In this document: positions 6,871-15,580 of the stretch, one piece after another
Layout of the letters: each line of letters begins with the position of its first letter
Numbering within the stretch: the stretch's first letter is position 1
Assembly (NCBI RefSeq): GCF_024055795.1
Contig: NZ_JAMXMY010000002.1
Span: forward strand, 587,876-651,875
Length of the DNA stretch: 64,000 bases
DNA from: Actinoallomurus purpureus
GTDB taxonomy: Bacteria > Actinomycetota > Actinomycetes > Streptosporangiales > Streptosporangiaceae
Direction: 5' to 3'
Position numbers and translations under genes: made by a program
The notes under the pieces: model-generated
Database searches by the model: none
What the model saw: only the letters and a program-made list of their open reading frames with translations
Told to the model about the DNA's origin: nothing

Positions 6871-9081
6871 GTGCGCGCTCTGGTGTACGGCGACGTCGAT
6901 CTGAACCTCATCGACGGGTCGGCGATCTGGGCCCAGGCGATGGTGCAGGCGCTGGACGCCGCGGGCGTCGAGGTGACGTTCGTCCTCAAGGCCCCGGTGC
7001 GGACCGGGCGCCTCGTCGACCCGCTCGAACAGCTGCCCGGGGTGACCGTTCTGCGGCGGCCCGAGGACGCGGCCACGTCGCTGACCGTCGACGAGACGGC
7101 CGCTCTGCTCACCGAGCTCGACGCCGAGCGGCCGTATGACCTGGTGGTCGTGCGCGGCCGGCGGCTGGCCGTGCGCCTGACCGGGACGCCGCTGGCCGGG
7201 CGGCTGTGGACGTACCTCACCGACGTGCCGCAGACCGTCGCCGAGCTGGACGGGAAGGCCCGTGGCGAGCTGGCGGCGGTCGCGAAGGCGTCGCGGTTCC
7301 TGCTCTGCCAGACCGAGGAGTTGCGCTGCCACCTGGAGGGCGTGCTGCACAGGGCGGCGGGCAAGTGCGTGCTGTTCCCGCCGGTCGTCGCGCTGCCCGA
7401 GGGCCTCGAGCCCGCGCCGGAGCGCACGCCCGGCCGGCCGCTGCGGCTCGTCTACACGGGCAAGTTCGCGCCGCGCTGGAACACCTACGAGATGACCGCG
7501 CTGCCGCGCCGCCTGGCCGCCCGCCACGTCGACGCCGAGCTGCACATGATCGGCGACAAGATCCACCATGACCGGAAGGACCCCGGCTTCGCCCGGCGCA
7601 TGCGCGTGGCCCTGGAGTCGACGCCCGGCCTGACGTGGCACGGCGGTCACCCGCGGGCCGAGGCCATGCGCGTGTCGTCCGGCTGCGACGTCGGGCTCTC
7701 GTGGCGGCACCCCGAGCTCGACGCGAGCCTGGAACTGTCGACCAAGGTCCTGGAGATGGGGGCGCTCGGCCTGCCGGTGGTCCTCAACCGCACGCCGATG
7801 CACGAGAACCTCCTCGGCGCCGACTACCCGCTGTTCGCCGCGACCGAGGACGACGTCGTCGACGTGCTGGAGGCCGTGAGCGACCCGGAGGTCTACGCGC
7901 TGGCCCGCCGCCGGTGCCTGGACGCCGCACGGGCGTTCACGCTCGACGCGGCGGCCGAGCGGCTCCGCACGTACCTTCGGCAGGCGTTCCCGCCGCCGCT
8001 GCACGCCGACGGGTCCGGGCGGACGACGCGGGTCGTCGTCGCAGGACACGACCTGAAGTTCTTCAGCCGGCTGCTCGACCGCATCGGCGCGCTGCCGGAC
8101 GTCGAGGTCCGCGTCGACCGCTGGCCCGCCCTCGGCTCCCACGACCCCGAGGTCAGCGCCGAGCTGGCGGAGTGGGCCGACGTGATCATCTGCGAGTGGT
8201 GCGGGCCGAACGCCGTCTGGTACAGCGAGTGGCGCAAGAGGCACGGCCGCCCGGACCAGCGGCTGATCGTGCGGCTGCACCGCTTCGAGCTGTACGGCGC
8301 GTGGCCGGGTCGGCTGGACATCGACCTGATCGACCAGGTCGTCTGCGTCAGCCCGTCGTACGCGGAGCTGACCCGCAAGATGACCGGCTGGCCCGCCGAG
8401 AAGATCACGGTGATCCCCAACTGGGTGGACGTCGCGCAGTTCGACCGGGCCAAGCTCCCGGGCGCGCGGCATCACCTGGGGATGATCGGGATCGCGCCGT
8501 GGCGCAAGCGCCTCGACCTGGCCGTGGACGTCCTGGAGGAGCTCCGGCGGCAGGACCCGCGCTTCACGCTGTTCGTGAAGTCGAAGCTGCCCTGGGACCT
8601 GCCGTGGATCTGGAACCGCACCGAGGAGCGTGAGGCGTTCGAGGCGCTGTTCCGGCGGATCCGGCGCTCGCCGCTGCTGGCCCGGTCGGTCGTGTTCGAT
8701 CCGGCCGGGCCGGACGTCGCCGCGTGGCTGCGCCGCATCGGCTTCGTGCTGTCCACCAGCGACGACGAGAGCTTCCACCTGGCGCCGGCCGAGGGCATGG
8801 CGTCCGGGGCGGTGCCCGCGCTGCTCGGCTGGCCGGGCGCGGACACGATCTACGACCGGCGCTGGATCCACGAGTCGCCGTCCGCCATGGCCCGGGAGAT
8901 CGCCGCGATGGTCGCGGAGGGCCGCTGGGACGAGGAGAGGGCGCGGGGCCGCGCGGAGGTCGCGCGGTCCTACGCCCTCGATCTCGTCGGCGAGCGATGG
9001 GTGGAGCTGCTCAGGCCTTCCGCGGACGCCGTAGCGGCACGAACGCCCACGACATATCCGGCTCAAGCGCCCAGTGCATGA
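6871..9081 (+). CDS. Two-module glycosyltransferase (GT4-like)
   Basis: This 736-residue protein is about twice the usual GT4 length. Module one (residues 1 to about 375) opens with VRALVYGDVDLNLIDGSAIW and contains RLVYTGKFAPRWNTYEM and the donor-site segment LELSTKVLEMGALGLPVVLN. Module two (about 390-720) opens VVVAGHDLKFFSRLLDRI and contains VCVSPSYAELTRKMTGW, VIPNWVDVAQFD and SFHLAPAEGMASGAVPALL. This suggests either two transferase reactions or a catalytic plus an acceptor-binding module. GTG 6871 is taken because the conserved fold begins there and AGAAGGGG lies upstream; ATG 6847 is equally well placed. Its 3' end overlaps the convergent acyltransferase by 71 bp. Confidence 0.87.
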   Translation: MRALVYGDVDLNLIDGSAIWAQAMVQALDAAGVEVTFVLKAPVRTGRLVDPLEQLPGVTVLRRPEDAATSLTVDETAALLTELDAERPYDLVVVRGRRLAVRLTGTPLAGRLWTYLTDVPQTVAELDGKARGELAAVAKASRFLLCQTEELRCHLEGVLHRAAGKCVLFPPVVALPEGLEPAPERTPGRPLRLVYTGKFAPRWNTYEMTALPRRLAARHVDAELHMIGDKIHHDRKDPGFARRMRVALESTPGLTWHGGHPRAEAMRVSSGCDVGLSWRHPELDASLELSTKVLEMGALGLPVVLNRTPMHENLLGADYPLFAATEDDVVDVLEAVSDPEVYALARRRCLDAARAFTLDAAAERLRTYLRQAFPPPLHADGSGRTTRVVVAGHDLKFFSRLLDRIGALPDVEVRVDRWPALGSHDPEVSAELAEWADVIICEWCGPNAVWYSEWRKRHGRPDQRLIVRLHRFELYGAWPGRLDIDLIDQVVCVSPSYAELTRKMTGWPAEKITVIPNWVDVAQFDRAKLPGARHHLGMIGIAPWRKRLDLAVDVLEELRRQDPRFTLFVKSKLPWDLPWIWNRTEEREAFEALFRRIRRSPLLARSVVFDPAGPDVAAWLRRIGFVLSTSDDESFHLAPAEGMASGAVPALLGWPGADTIYDRRWIHESPSAMAREIAAMVAEGRWDEERARGRAEVARSYALDLVGERWVELLRPSADAVAARTPTTYPAQAPSA

Positions 9082-10141
9082 CCGTGCGCACCGGCGGGGT
9101 GCAGAGCAGCGTCGCCAGCACCGCGCCGGTCGCCGCGGTCCCCAGCACACCGGGAATCGTGTGCAGGAACGCCGCGTCGTACCAGCCCATGTACTCCATC
9201 AGCTTCGTGAAGAAGCCGTGGAGCAGGTAGGCGTACAACGTGGCGCCGCCCAGGCCGGTGAACCAGGTCTGGCGGCCCGGTACGAGGGTGAGGAACGCCG
9301 CCACCAGGACGATCGCCGCGGTCATGAGGGCCAGCCGCATGGCCGAGCCGGTGAGGTTACCGACGTGCAGGGCGGCGTTGCCGCTGCGCCAGTACACCCA
9401 CTCGGTGGCCATGTGGCGGTCCGCGACGAAGAGGGTGAAGGCGAACCCGGCGAGGAGGGTCAGCGCCCCCAGCACCCTTGCCTTCGGCCGCTTCAGCAGG
9501 TCGAAGTGCTCCTGCTTGAGCATCAGCCCCAGGACGTAGAACGGCACGAGGCCGAACACGCGGTTCATCTCCAGGTCGTCCGGCAGGTCGCTCATGCCGG
9601 CGAGCAGTGACACGCCGACGGCGACCGCCACCGGCCAGCGGATCTGCTGCCAGACCGGCGTGGACAGGCGCCACATGAACAGCGCCATCAGGAACCAGGT
9701 GAGGTAGTACGGGTCGAGCAGGCTGATCTCGAAGTCGGAGCTGCCGACCGCCCAGTGGTAGGTCGAGTACGCCGTCTCGAACACGACGTACGGCACACCC
9801 AGGTTGGTGATCAGCTTGCGGGCCTTGCCCCCGGAGAACGTGAAGTTCCGGGAGAAGTAGCCGGTGATCACGATGAACACCGGCATGTGGAACGTGTAGA
9901 CGAACAGGTAGAGCGCGTGCGCGAGGCGGACGTCGCGCAGGTCGACGATCGAGTGGCCGGCGACGACCAGGACGATCGCCAGGAACTTGGCGTTGTCGAA
10001 GAACGGGTCCCGCCTGCGACGGCCGGGAGCCGGGCTCTCGGCGCGTGCGGGGGCGAGGGGCTCGGCGGTCACGACGGGCAGATCGGGAGTCGTGACCGGA
10101 CTCTGCGGGGATGCGGCGGAGTGCGTGGTCGGCGAGGTCAT
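9011..10141 (-). CDS. Acyltransferase family 3 integral membrane protein
   Basis: This 376-residue multi-pass protein has a disordered Pro/Ala/Thr-rich cytoplasmic N terminus of about 45 residues, followed by about ten hydrophobic segments. The first helix region DPFFDNAKFLAIVLVVAGHS matches the acyltransferase-3 family (fucose 4-O-acetylase-like), where the histidine in this helix is the conserved active-site residue. Such enzymes O-acetylate envelope sugars, so it probably decorates the glycan made by the neighbouring transferases. ATG 10139-10141 is used; an extension to 10225 lacks an RBS. The 3' end overlaps the convergent glycosyltransferase (9011-9081). Confidence 0.88.
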   Translation of the reverse strand: MTSPTTHSAASPQSPVTTPDLPVVTAEPLAPARAESPAPGRRRRDPFFDNAKFLAIVLVVAGHSIVDLRDVRLAHALYLFVYTFHMPVFIVITGYFSRNFTFSGGKARKLITNLGVPYVVFETAYSTYHWAVGSSDFEISLLDPYYLTWFLMALFMWRLSTPVWQQIRWPVAVAVGVSLLAGMSDLPDDLEMNRVFGLVPFYVLGLMLKQEHFDLLKRPKARVLGALTLLAGFAFTLFVADRHMATEWVYWRSGNAALHVGNLTGSAMRLALMTAAIVLVAAFLTLVPGRQTWFTGLGGATLYAYLLHGFFTKLMEYMGWYDAAFLHTIPGVLGTAATGAVLATLLCTPPVRTVMHWALEPDMSWAFVPLRRPRKA

Positions 10142-10307
10142 CGATTCCAGAAGAGTGGAGACGGTGGGTCCGGGCCCCGAAAGCACCGGGGCGAGAAATG
10201 ACCATACCGACAGTCCGAGGCACATGCGGGGCGATGCTCGAACTCTGGGGAACCTTTCAGCTACGCGGAGTGGTCGTTCGGTCCCTCTCGGTTTACGCGG
10301 CGTTAAC

Positions 10308-11735
10308 CTATGACTTGTCCGAGCAGAGGTCCGCAGCGGCGTTCACCGCGCCCGCCGCGCTCGAGGCGGGGATGGACGCCGACGCGCTCTTCAGGCCCTG
10401 CCAGTCGGGCCCCAGGACGAGGTCCACGGTCCCGGCCGGGGTGTCCTGCCCGGCGACGGGCTTGGCGCCCGGGACCACCTGGGCGAGCGCGGCGGCCTGC
10501 TGGTCGGCGCCGGTGCCATAGCGCACCTCGGTCTTGGCCGGCCTGGTGCCGTTCAGGGTGCCGACCTTGCCGACCTGGTAGCCGCGTGCGGTGAGCTGGT
10601 CGCCGGCCCGCCCGGCGAGCCCGGGCGTCGTCGTGCCGTTGAGCACCTGGACCTTCACCTGCGACGGCTGGAGGTTCACCTTCTTGACCGGAGTCGAGGC
10701 CTGCACCTTGTTGTCGTTGCGGATCGCGGCGAACAGGTTGTTCGCGTCCGGCTGCCGCCAGGCGACGCGGTTGGGGTCGGGGGCGTAGGCGCCCCACGGC
10801 ACGGTGATGAACTGCACCTTGCCGGCCGACATGCCCTGCACGCTGCCGGCGACCTTCTTCATCTCGTCGACCGTGAAGTCCTTGTCGGTCGTGACGGACT
10901 TCGTCATGGCGTTGAGGAAGCCCAGCAGCTTCGACGGGTTGGTCAGGGTGCCGTTGCTCGTGGCCTTCTTGACCACCGCGCCGAGGAATTTCTGCTGGCG
11001 CTTGATGCGGTCGGTGTCCGAGCCGTCGCCCAGGCCGTGCCGCGTGCGGACGTAGGCCAGTGCCTGCTCGCCCTTGACGACGTGCCGCCCGGCGGACAGG
11101 TACAGCTTGCTCGCCTTGTCGGCGACGCGCTTGGGCAGGCAGATCTCCACGCCGCCGAGCGTGTCCACGACCCGCTTGAAACCCGAGAAGTCGACCTTGA
11201 CGAAATGATCGATGCGGATTCCGGTCAGCGTCTCGATCGTGTGCCACGTGCAGCCGGCGCCGCCGTTGTTGAACGACTCGTTGATCATTCCCAGGTGCGC
11301 CGGGATGGCGTGGCCGCTGGTCGACGTGCACTGCGGCAACTGCACCATCGAGTCACGGGGGAAGCTGATCCCGACGGCCTTGCTCCCGCCCGGCGACAGG
11401 TGCAGCAGGATCATCGTGTCGGAGCGTTCGCCGACGTCCCGGCCGTATTTGGCGTTCGCGCCGTTCCGCTGGTCCGAGCCGATGAGCAGGACGTTCAGGG
11501 CCTTGTTCAGCTTCGGCGGCCGCTTGCCTCCGAGCTGGGCGGCGACGTCCTCGTGCTTGATGTTGCCCTCGAGCTTCCGGTACGTCGCGTAGGCGGCCAG
11601 GCTGGTCCCGACGAGGACCACCGCCATGGCGATCGAGGCCCAGCCGACGACGCGCCACCAGACCCCCCGGTTCGGCGGGGGGCCGGACGGGTAGTCCTGG
11701 TCGAGGTACTCGTAGTCGCTGATCATCGGCCCCAT
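10308..11735 (-). CDS. LytR-CpsA-Psr (LCP) family protein with LytR C-terminal domain
   Basis: This 475-residue protein attaches polyprenyl-linked glycopolymers to peptidoglycan. An N-terminal cytoplasmic tail (about 25 residues) is followed by a single membrane helix (VVGWASIAMAVVLVGTSLAA). The extracytoplasmic LCP domain carries NVLLIGSDQRNG, ERSDTMILLHLSP, GISFPRDSMV and RTRHGLGDGSDTDRIKRQQ, including the Arg/Asp residues that bind the pyrophosphate and metal. A LytR_C domain occupies roughly 360-455 (VKVQVLNGTTTPGLAGRAG). ATG 11735 or ATG 11726 can start it; TAGCCT lies 9 nt upstream of the second. It sits next to the TIGR03089 gene as in M. tuberculosis (Rv3267/Rv3268), and is the likely ligase for the polymer built by this locus. 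Confidence 0.94.
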   Translation of the reverse strand: MGPMISDYEYLDQDYPSGPPPNRGVWWRVVGWASIAMAVVLVGTSLAAYATYRKLEGNIKHEDVAAQLGGKRPPKLNKALNVLLIGSDQRNGANAKYGRDVGERSDTMILLHLSPGGSKAVGISFPRDSMVQLPQCTSTSGHAIPAHLGMINESFNNGGAGCTWHTIETLTGIRIDHFVKVDFSGFKRVVDTLGGVEICLPKRVADKASKLYLSAGRHVVKGEQALAYVRTRHGLGDGSDTDRIKRQQKFLGAVVKKATSNGTLTNPSKLLGFLNAMTKSVTTDKDFTVDEMKKVAGSVQGMSAGKVQFITVPWGAYAPDPNRVAWRQPDANNLFAAIRNDNKVQASTPVKKVNLQPSQVKVQVLNGTTTPGLAGRAGDQLTARGYQVGKVGTLNGTRPAKTEVRYGTGADQQAAALAQVVPGAKPVAGQDTPAGTVDLVLGPDWQGLKSASASIPASSAAGAVNAAADLCSDKS

Positions 11736-11768
11736 AGGCTAGGCGAAGGTATGGAACGGGCGATCCGG

Positions 11769-12491
11769 TCAGATCACGGATGTCACATGTTCTACGGAGA
11801 TTCGGCGTTCCAAGGTTGATTCATCTAGGTTTTGGCAGATTATTACTGATCCGTCGGAGGTCAAGGGTCCGAGCAGACCTTTGAGGAGACCTTGAGGTGT
11901 GTCGAAACCAGCAGTGGTGAGCACCCGGGCACCCTCCGGCGTGCCCAACGCCCGGGCCTCGGTGACGAGTTCCGACCCGGTCAGGGACCGGTCGGTGAAC
12001 TCCACCGCCGGAGCGTCCGGGTCGAGCCCGCCGCCGGAGAACCGGTCGCCGTACGCGCGCACCTCCACCGCATAGTCGGTCACACCCGGGGGGCACTCCG
12101 CCAGCGGCGCGCCGAGGGCGTGCAGGGACAATCCGACCACGTCGGCGGCCGTGTCGGCCGCTTCGGCCAGCCGGGCGGGCCCCGCCGCTACGATGTCGGC
12201 GTCGCCCGGGATGGCGCCGTCGCCGACCGGCAGCACCGTCAGCCCGGCCGACCAGCATGCGAACAGCCAGACGGCGGTCTGCCAATGCCCCGGAAGGGCC
12301 AGGGCCACCCGTCCGGACGGTACCGCACCGAGCCCGTCGACCAGCAGGTTCGCGGTCTTGGCCACCCAGTTGTCGAACGTCTTCACCGACAGCTCGACAC
12401 GTTCGCCGGTGGCGTCGTCGTAGAAGGTGACGAGCGGACGGGACGGGTCGGTGGCCAGGGCCCCACGCAGGAGCTCAACGGGATGTGACAT
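11769..12491 (-). CDS. TIGR03089 family protein (AMP-ligase-like N-terminal domain)
   Basis: This 240-residue actinobacterial protein resembles only the N-terminal part of acyl-CoA synthetase/AMP-binding enzymes (PLVTFYDDATGERVELS, VALALPGHWQTAVWLFACW). It lacks the adenylate-forming motif, so catalysis is doubtful. It is known as a conserved neighbour of LCP genes, and here it is 33 bp upstream of the LCP gene on the same strand. ATG 12489-12491 is preferred: TAATCT (12505 to 12500 on the minus strand) ends 8 nt before it, a leaderless arrangement. A GTG at 12512 preceded by GGAG is the alternative. Its start region overlaps that of the divergent membrane protein. Confidence 0.88.
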   Translation of the reverse strand: MSHPVELLRGALATDPSRPLVTFYDDATGERVELSVKTFDNWVAKTANLLVDGLGAVPSGRVALALPGHWQTAVWLFACWSAGLTVLPVGDGAIPGDADIVAAGPARLAEAADTAADVVGLSLHALGAPLAECPPGVTDYAVEVRAYGDRFSGGGLDPDAPAVEFTDRSLTGSELVTEARALGTPEGARVLTTAGFDTPQGLLKGLLGPLTSDGSVIICQNLDESTLERRISVEHVTSVI

Positions 12492-12552
12492 GAAAGTGAA
12501 GATTACGGCCACACGGGCTCCAAGCTCACGTGGCCGTTACTCTCCCGACTCG

Positions 12553-14595
12553 ATGGACGACATCGACGGAGGACCCGGGGCGTCCCGGGGAGGCCTCTTT
12601 CTCGCGCGCCTGACCGTCGCCCCAGTGCTGCTCCTGGTCTCCTGGCTGGCGGTGGGCCTGCCCCTGCTGATGGCGGGCGTGTTCACCCCCTGGGTGGCGA
12701 TCCCGCTGTTCGTGCCGGTGGCGGCGGTCACGCTGACGTTCGGGCTGCGGGCCGTGCGGCCCGCGGGCGAGGTGACGGGCCGGTCCTCCTGGTGGCCGGT
12801 GGCGGGCGTGCTCGCCGTCGCGGTGGCATTCGGCGCGCTGCAGCTGGTGATGTGCTCCCAGCAGATCGTCGTGCGCCGCGACCCGGCCTCGTACTTCAAC
12901 TTCGCGACCTGGCTGACGGGCCACGGCTCGCTGCCGATCCCGCAGATGCGGTGGGCCTTCGGCGGCGGGGACGGCGCGCTGACGTACGGCAGCCCGGCGT
13001 TCTACCAGCGCGGCGGCGTCCTCGTGCCGCAGTTCATGGCCGGGATGCCGCTGATCGTCACGCCGGGCGGCTGGCTCGGCGGCCCGTACGCGACGCTGGC
13101 GGTCATGCCGGTGATCGGAGCGCTGGCGCTGGTGTCGTTCGCCGGCCTGGCGGGCCGGCTGATCGGCCCCCGGTGGGCGCCCGTCGCCGCCCTCGCGCTC
13201 GGCCTCACCTGGCCGATGATGATGATCTCCCGTTCCATCTACAGCGAGACCGGCGCGCTCATCCTGATGCTCGGCGGGGTGTGCCTCACCCTCGACGCGG
13301 TCCGCTCGGGCCGTCGCCTGCCGGCGCTCCTGGGCGGGCTGGCGCTCGGGCTGACGATCCTCGTGCGCATCGACGGGATACGCGACGTCCTGCCGGTGGT
13401 GGCGTTCGCGGGGCTGCTGCTGGCGCTGCGGCGGCGCGCCGGCCTCCCGCTGCTGGCCGGGCTGACGGCCGGCGTCGGCGCGGGCCTGCTCGAGGGCTTC
13501 GTGATGTCCCGGCCGTACCTTCACTACCTGAGCGCGTCGCTGCACCCGCTCGTGTACATCGCGGCGCTGGTGGTCGCCGCCACCGCGGTCGTGAGCCTGG
13601 CGATCCGCCGCTGGGGGCTGCCGGACCTCACCCGTTTCCGGCTGCCGGACCTGGCCGTCCCCGCGACGTTCGCGGTGCTGGCCTTCTTCGCCGCCCGCCC
13701 GATCCTCCAGACCGTACGACGGGTGCCGCACAACCCCGACGACCAGGTCAACGCCGCCTTCATCGCCGCCCTGCAGAGGTCCCAGGGGCTGCCGGCCGAC
13801 CCGAACCGCCAGTACTCCGAGCTCAGCCTGCACTGGGTGGCGTGGTACATCGGGGTGCCCGCGGTCCTGCTGGCCGCGGTGGGCGCCGCGCTGGTCGCGC
13901 GCGACCTCCTGCGCCGGCGCCGCACCGCCTGGCTCCTGCCGTACGCGCTCATCGTCTGGACCACCGGCACGACGCTCTGGCGGCCGGGCATCACGCCCGA
14001 TCACCCGTGGGCGAGCCGACGCCTGATCGGGGTGGTGATCCCGGGGCTGCTGCTGTTCGCGCTCTGGGCCGTCGCCTGGGCGGCGCGCCGCGCGCGGCGG
14101 TTCCGCCGCGGCCGTCCGCTCTCGGCCGGCGTCGCCGCCGTGGGCGCGCTGCTGATCCTGGTGCCGACCGCGGTGGCCTCGGCGCCGATGGCGCTCGCAC
14201 GGACCGAGGAACGCGAGGTCTCCCAGGCGCAGTCGATGTGCCGGGCCATCGGCCCGAACGCCTCGGTCATCATCGTCGAACGCGTCACGGGTGACCGGTT
14301 CACGCAGCTGATCCGCGGCATGTGCGGCACGCCCGCCGCCCGCGTGCGCGTCCACGCCGGTTTCAAGACCGCTCCCGAGGACGACGTGGCGCGGGTCGTC
14401 CGGAAGGTCGCGGCGGCGGGCCGTCGCCCGGTGCTGCTGGGCGCCGACGGCGTCGACGTGTCACCGTACGGGCCGGTCCGGCGGGTCTTCCACGTCCACA
14501 CGCGCCGCGACGCGAGCGCCCTGGTGTCGGCTCCGCAGGGCACATGGTCGCTCACGATCAACGTCTGGATGGCCGATCCTGTGTACAGAGGGTGA
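12553..14595 (+). CDS. Multi-pass membrane protein, GT-C glycosyltransferase-like
   Basis: This 680-residue protein has about a dozen transmembrane segments. After the first two helices an exoplasmic loop holds VRRDPASYFNFATWL, reminiscent of the acidic DP/DXD-type motif in the first loop of GT-C glycosyltransferases that use polyprenyl-phosphate sugars. A soluble C-terminal domain of about 130 residues follows the last helix. ATG 12553 is chosen: TACTCT (12538-12543) lies 9 nt upstream, suggesting a leaderless message. ATG 12490 is in frame but overlaps the divergent gene. Only 3 bp separate it from the GT2 gene, so the pair probably works together: GT2 makes a polyprenyl-phosphate sugar and this protein uses it outside (inference). 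GT-C membership is tentative. Confidence 0.8.
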   Translation: MDDIDGGPGASRGGLFLARLTVAPVLLLVSWLAVGLPLLMAGVFTPWVAIPLFVPVAAVTLTFGLRAVRPAGEVTGRSSWWPVAGVLAVAVAFGALQLVMCSQQIVVRRDPASYFNFATWLTGHGSLPIPQMRWAFGGGDGALTYGSPAFYQRGGVLVPQFMAGMPLIVTPGGWLGGPYATLAVMPVIGALALVSFAGLAGRLIGPRWAPVAALALGLTWPMMMISRSIYSETGALILMLGGVCLTLDAVRSGRRLPALLGGLALGLTILVRIDGIRDVLPVVAFAGLLLALRRRAGLPLLAGLTAGVGAGLLEGFVMSRPYLHYLSASLHPLVYIAALVVAATAVVSLAIRRWGLPDLTRFRLPDLAVPATFAVLAFFAARPILQTVRRVPHNPDDQVNAAFIAALQRSQGLPADPNRQYSELSLHWVAWYIGVPAVLLAAVGAALVARDLLRRRRTAWLLPYALIVWTTGTTLWRPGITPDHPWASRRLIGVVIPGLLLFALWAVAWAARRARRFRRGRPLSAGVAAVGALLILVPTAVASAPMALARTEEREVSQAQSMCRAIGPNASVIIVERVTGDRFTQLIRGMCGTPAARVRVHAGFKTAPEDDVARVVRKVAAAGRRPVLLGADGVDVSPYGPVRRVFHVHTRRDASALVSAPQGTWSLTINVWMADPVYRG

Positions 14596-14598
14596 ACA

Positions 14599-15546
14599 GT
14601 GCGTACGCTAAGGACCGTGTCCCAGACTGGGCGACTATCCTCGCCGGGCGTGACTACCACGCCCCATGTGACGATCGTTCTGCCGTGCTACAACGAGCAG
14701 GACCACGTCATCGACGAGGTCGAGCGCATCTGCAAGGCGATGGACGCCAGCGGGCAGACCTACGAGCTGCTGGCCGTCGACGACTGCTCGACCGACGACA
14801 CACTGGCCCGGCTCGAGCAGGCGGCGCCGCACTACCCCAACATGCAGGTCGTGCCGTTCCACCGCAACGGCGGGTCGGGCACCGTCCGGCGGATCGGCTC
14901 CCAGCAGGCCCGGGGTGACATCGTCGTCTGGACCGACGCCGACATGACCTATCCGAACGAACGCATCCCCGAGCTGGTCGACATCCTCGACCAGGACCCG
15001 ACGGTCGACCAGGTCGTGGGCGCCCGCACCACCGAGGAGGGCACCCACAAGTTCCTGCGGGTGCCGGCCAAGTGGTTCATCCGCAAGACGGCCGAGGTGC
15101 TCGCCGGGCAGAAGATCCCCGACCTGAACTCCGGCCTGCGGGCGTTCCGCAAGGACGTCGCCGAGCCGTACCTCAAGCTGCTGCCGCCGGGATTCTCGTG
15201 CGTCACGACGATCACGCTGGCGTTCCTGTCGAACCAGCACGACGTCCGCTACGTGCCGATCGACTATGCCAAGCGGGCCGGCAGCTCGAAGTTCCACTTC
15301 GTGCACGACGCGTACCGCTACATCCTGCAGGTGCTGCGGATGGTGATGTACTTCAACCCGCTCAAGGTCCTGATGCCGCTCGCACTGTGGCTCCTGGGAC
15401 TCGGCGTGGCCAAGGGCATCCTCGACATGGTCCTGCACCCGCTGCGGTTCGCGATCAACACTGTGCTGATCTTCGTGACCGGATTGATCATCGCGTCGAT
15501 GGCGTTGCTGGCCGACCTGATCGTGCGATCGCGGGGAGACACGTGA
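14599..15546 (+). CDS. Polyprenyl-phosphate glycosyltransferase, GT2 family
   Basis: This 315-residue protein has a GT-A domain: VTIVLPCYNEQDHVIDEVE at the nucleotide-binding end, LLAVDDCSTDDT, the metal-binding DXD-type motif in VVWTDADMTYPNERIPEL, and LNSGLRAFRKDV. Two C-terminal membrane helices (about 240-305) give the layout of dolichol-phosphate mannose synthase and GtrB-like enzymes, which transfer a sugar from GDP-Man or UDP-Glc to polyprenyl phosphate on the cytoplasmic face. GTG 14599 is listed; GTG codons at 14617 and 14650 are also possible and none has a good RBS. It follows the GT-C-like gene by 3 bp and precedes a GT4 gene. Confidence 0.9.
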   Translation: MRTLRTVSQTGRLSSPGVTTTPHVTIVLPCYNEQDHVIDEVERICKAMDASGQTYELLAVDDCSTDDTLARLEQAAPHYPNMQVVPFHRNGGSGTVRRIGSQQARGDIVVWTDADMTYPNERIPELVDILDQDPTVDQVVGARTTEEGTHKFLRVPAKWFIRKTAEVLAGQKIPDLNSGLRAFRKDVAEPYLKLLPPGFSCVTTITLAFLSNQHDVRYVPIDYAKRAGSSKFHFVHDAYRYILQVLRMVMYFNPLKVLMPLALWLLGLGVAKGILDMVLHPLRFAINTVLIFVTGLIIASMALLADLIVRSRGDT

Positions 15547-15580
15547 GCCCGAGCGGCGTGACGGGAAGGCGGGGCCGACC

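Noticed and set aside
6616..9150. An 844-codon minus-strand frame opposite the two-module glycosyltransferase
   Set aside because: Shadow of a real GC-rich gene; translation rich in Arg, Gln, Pro and His without motifs.
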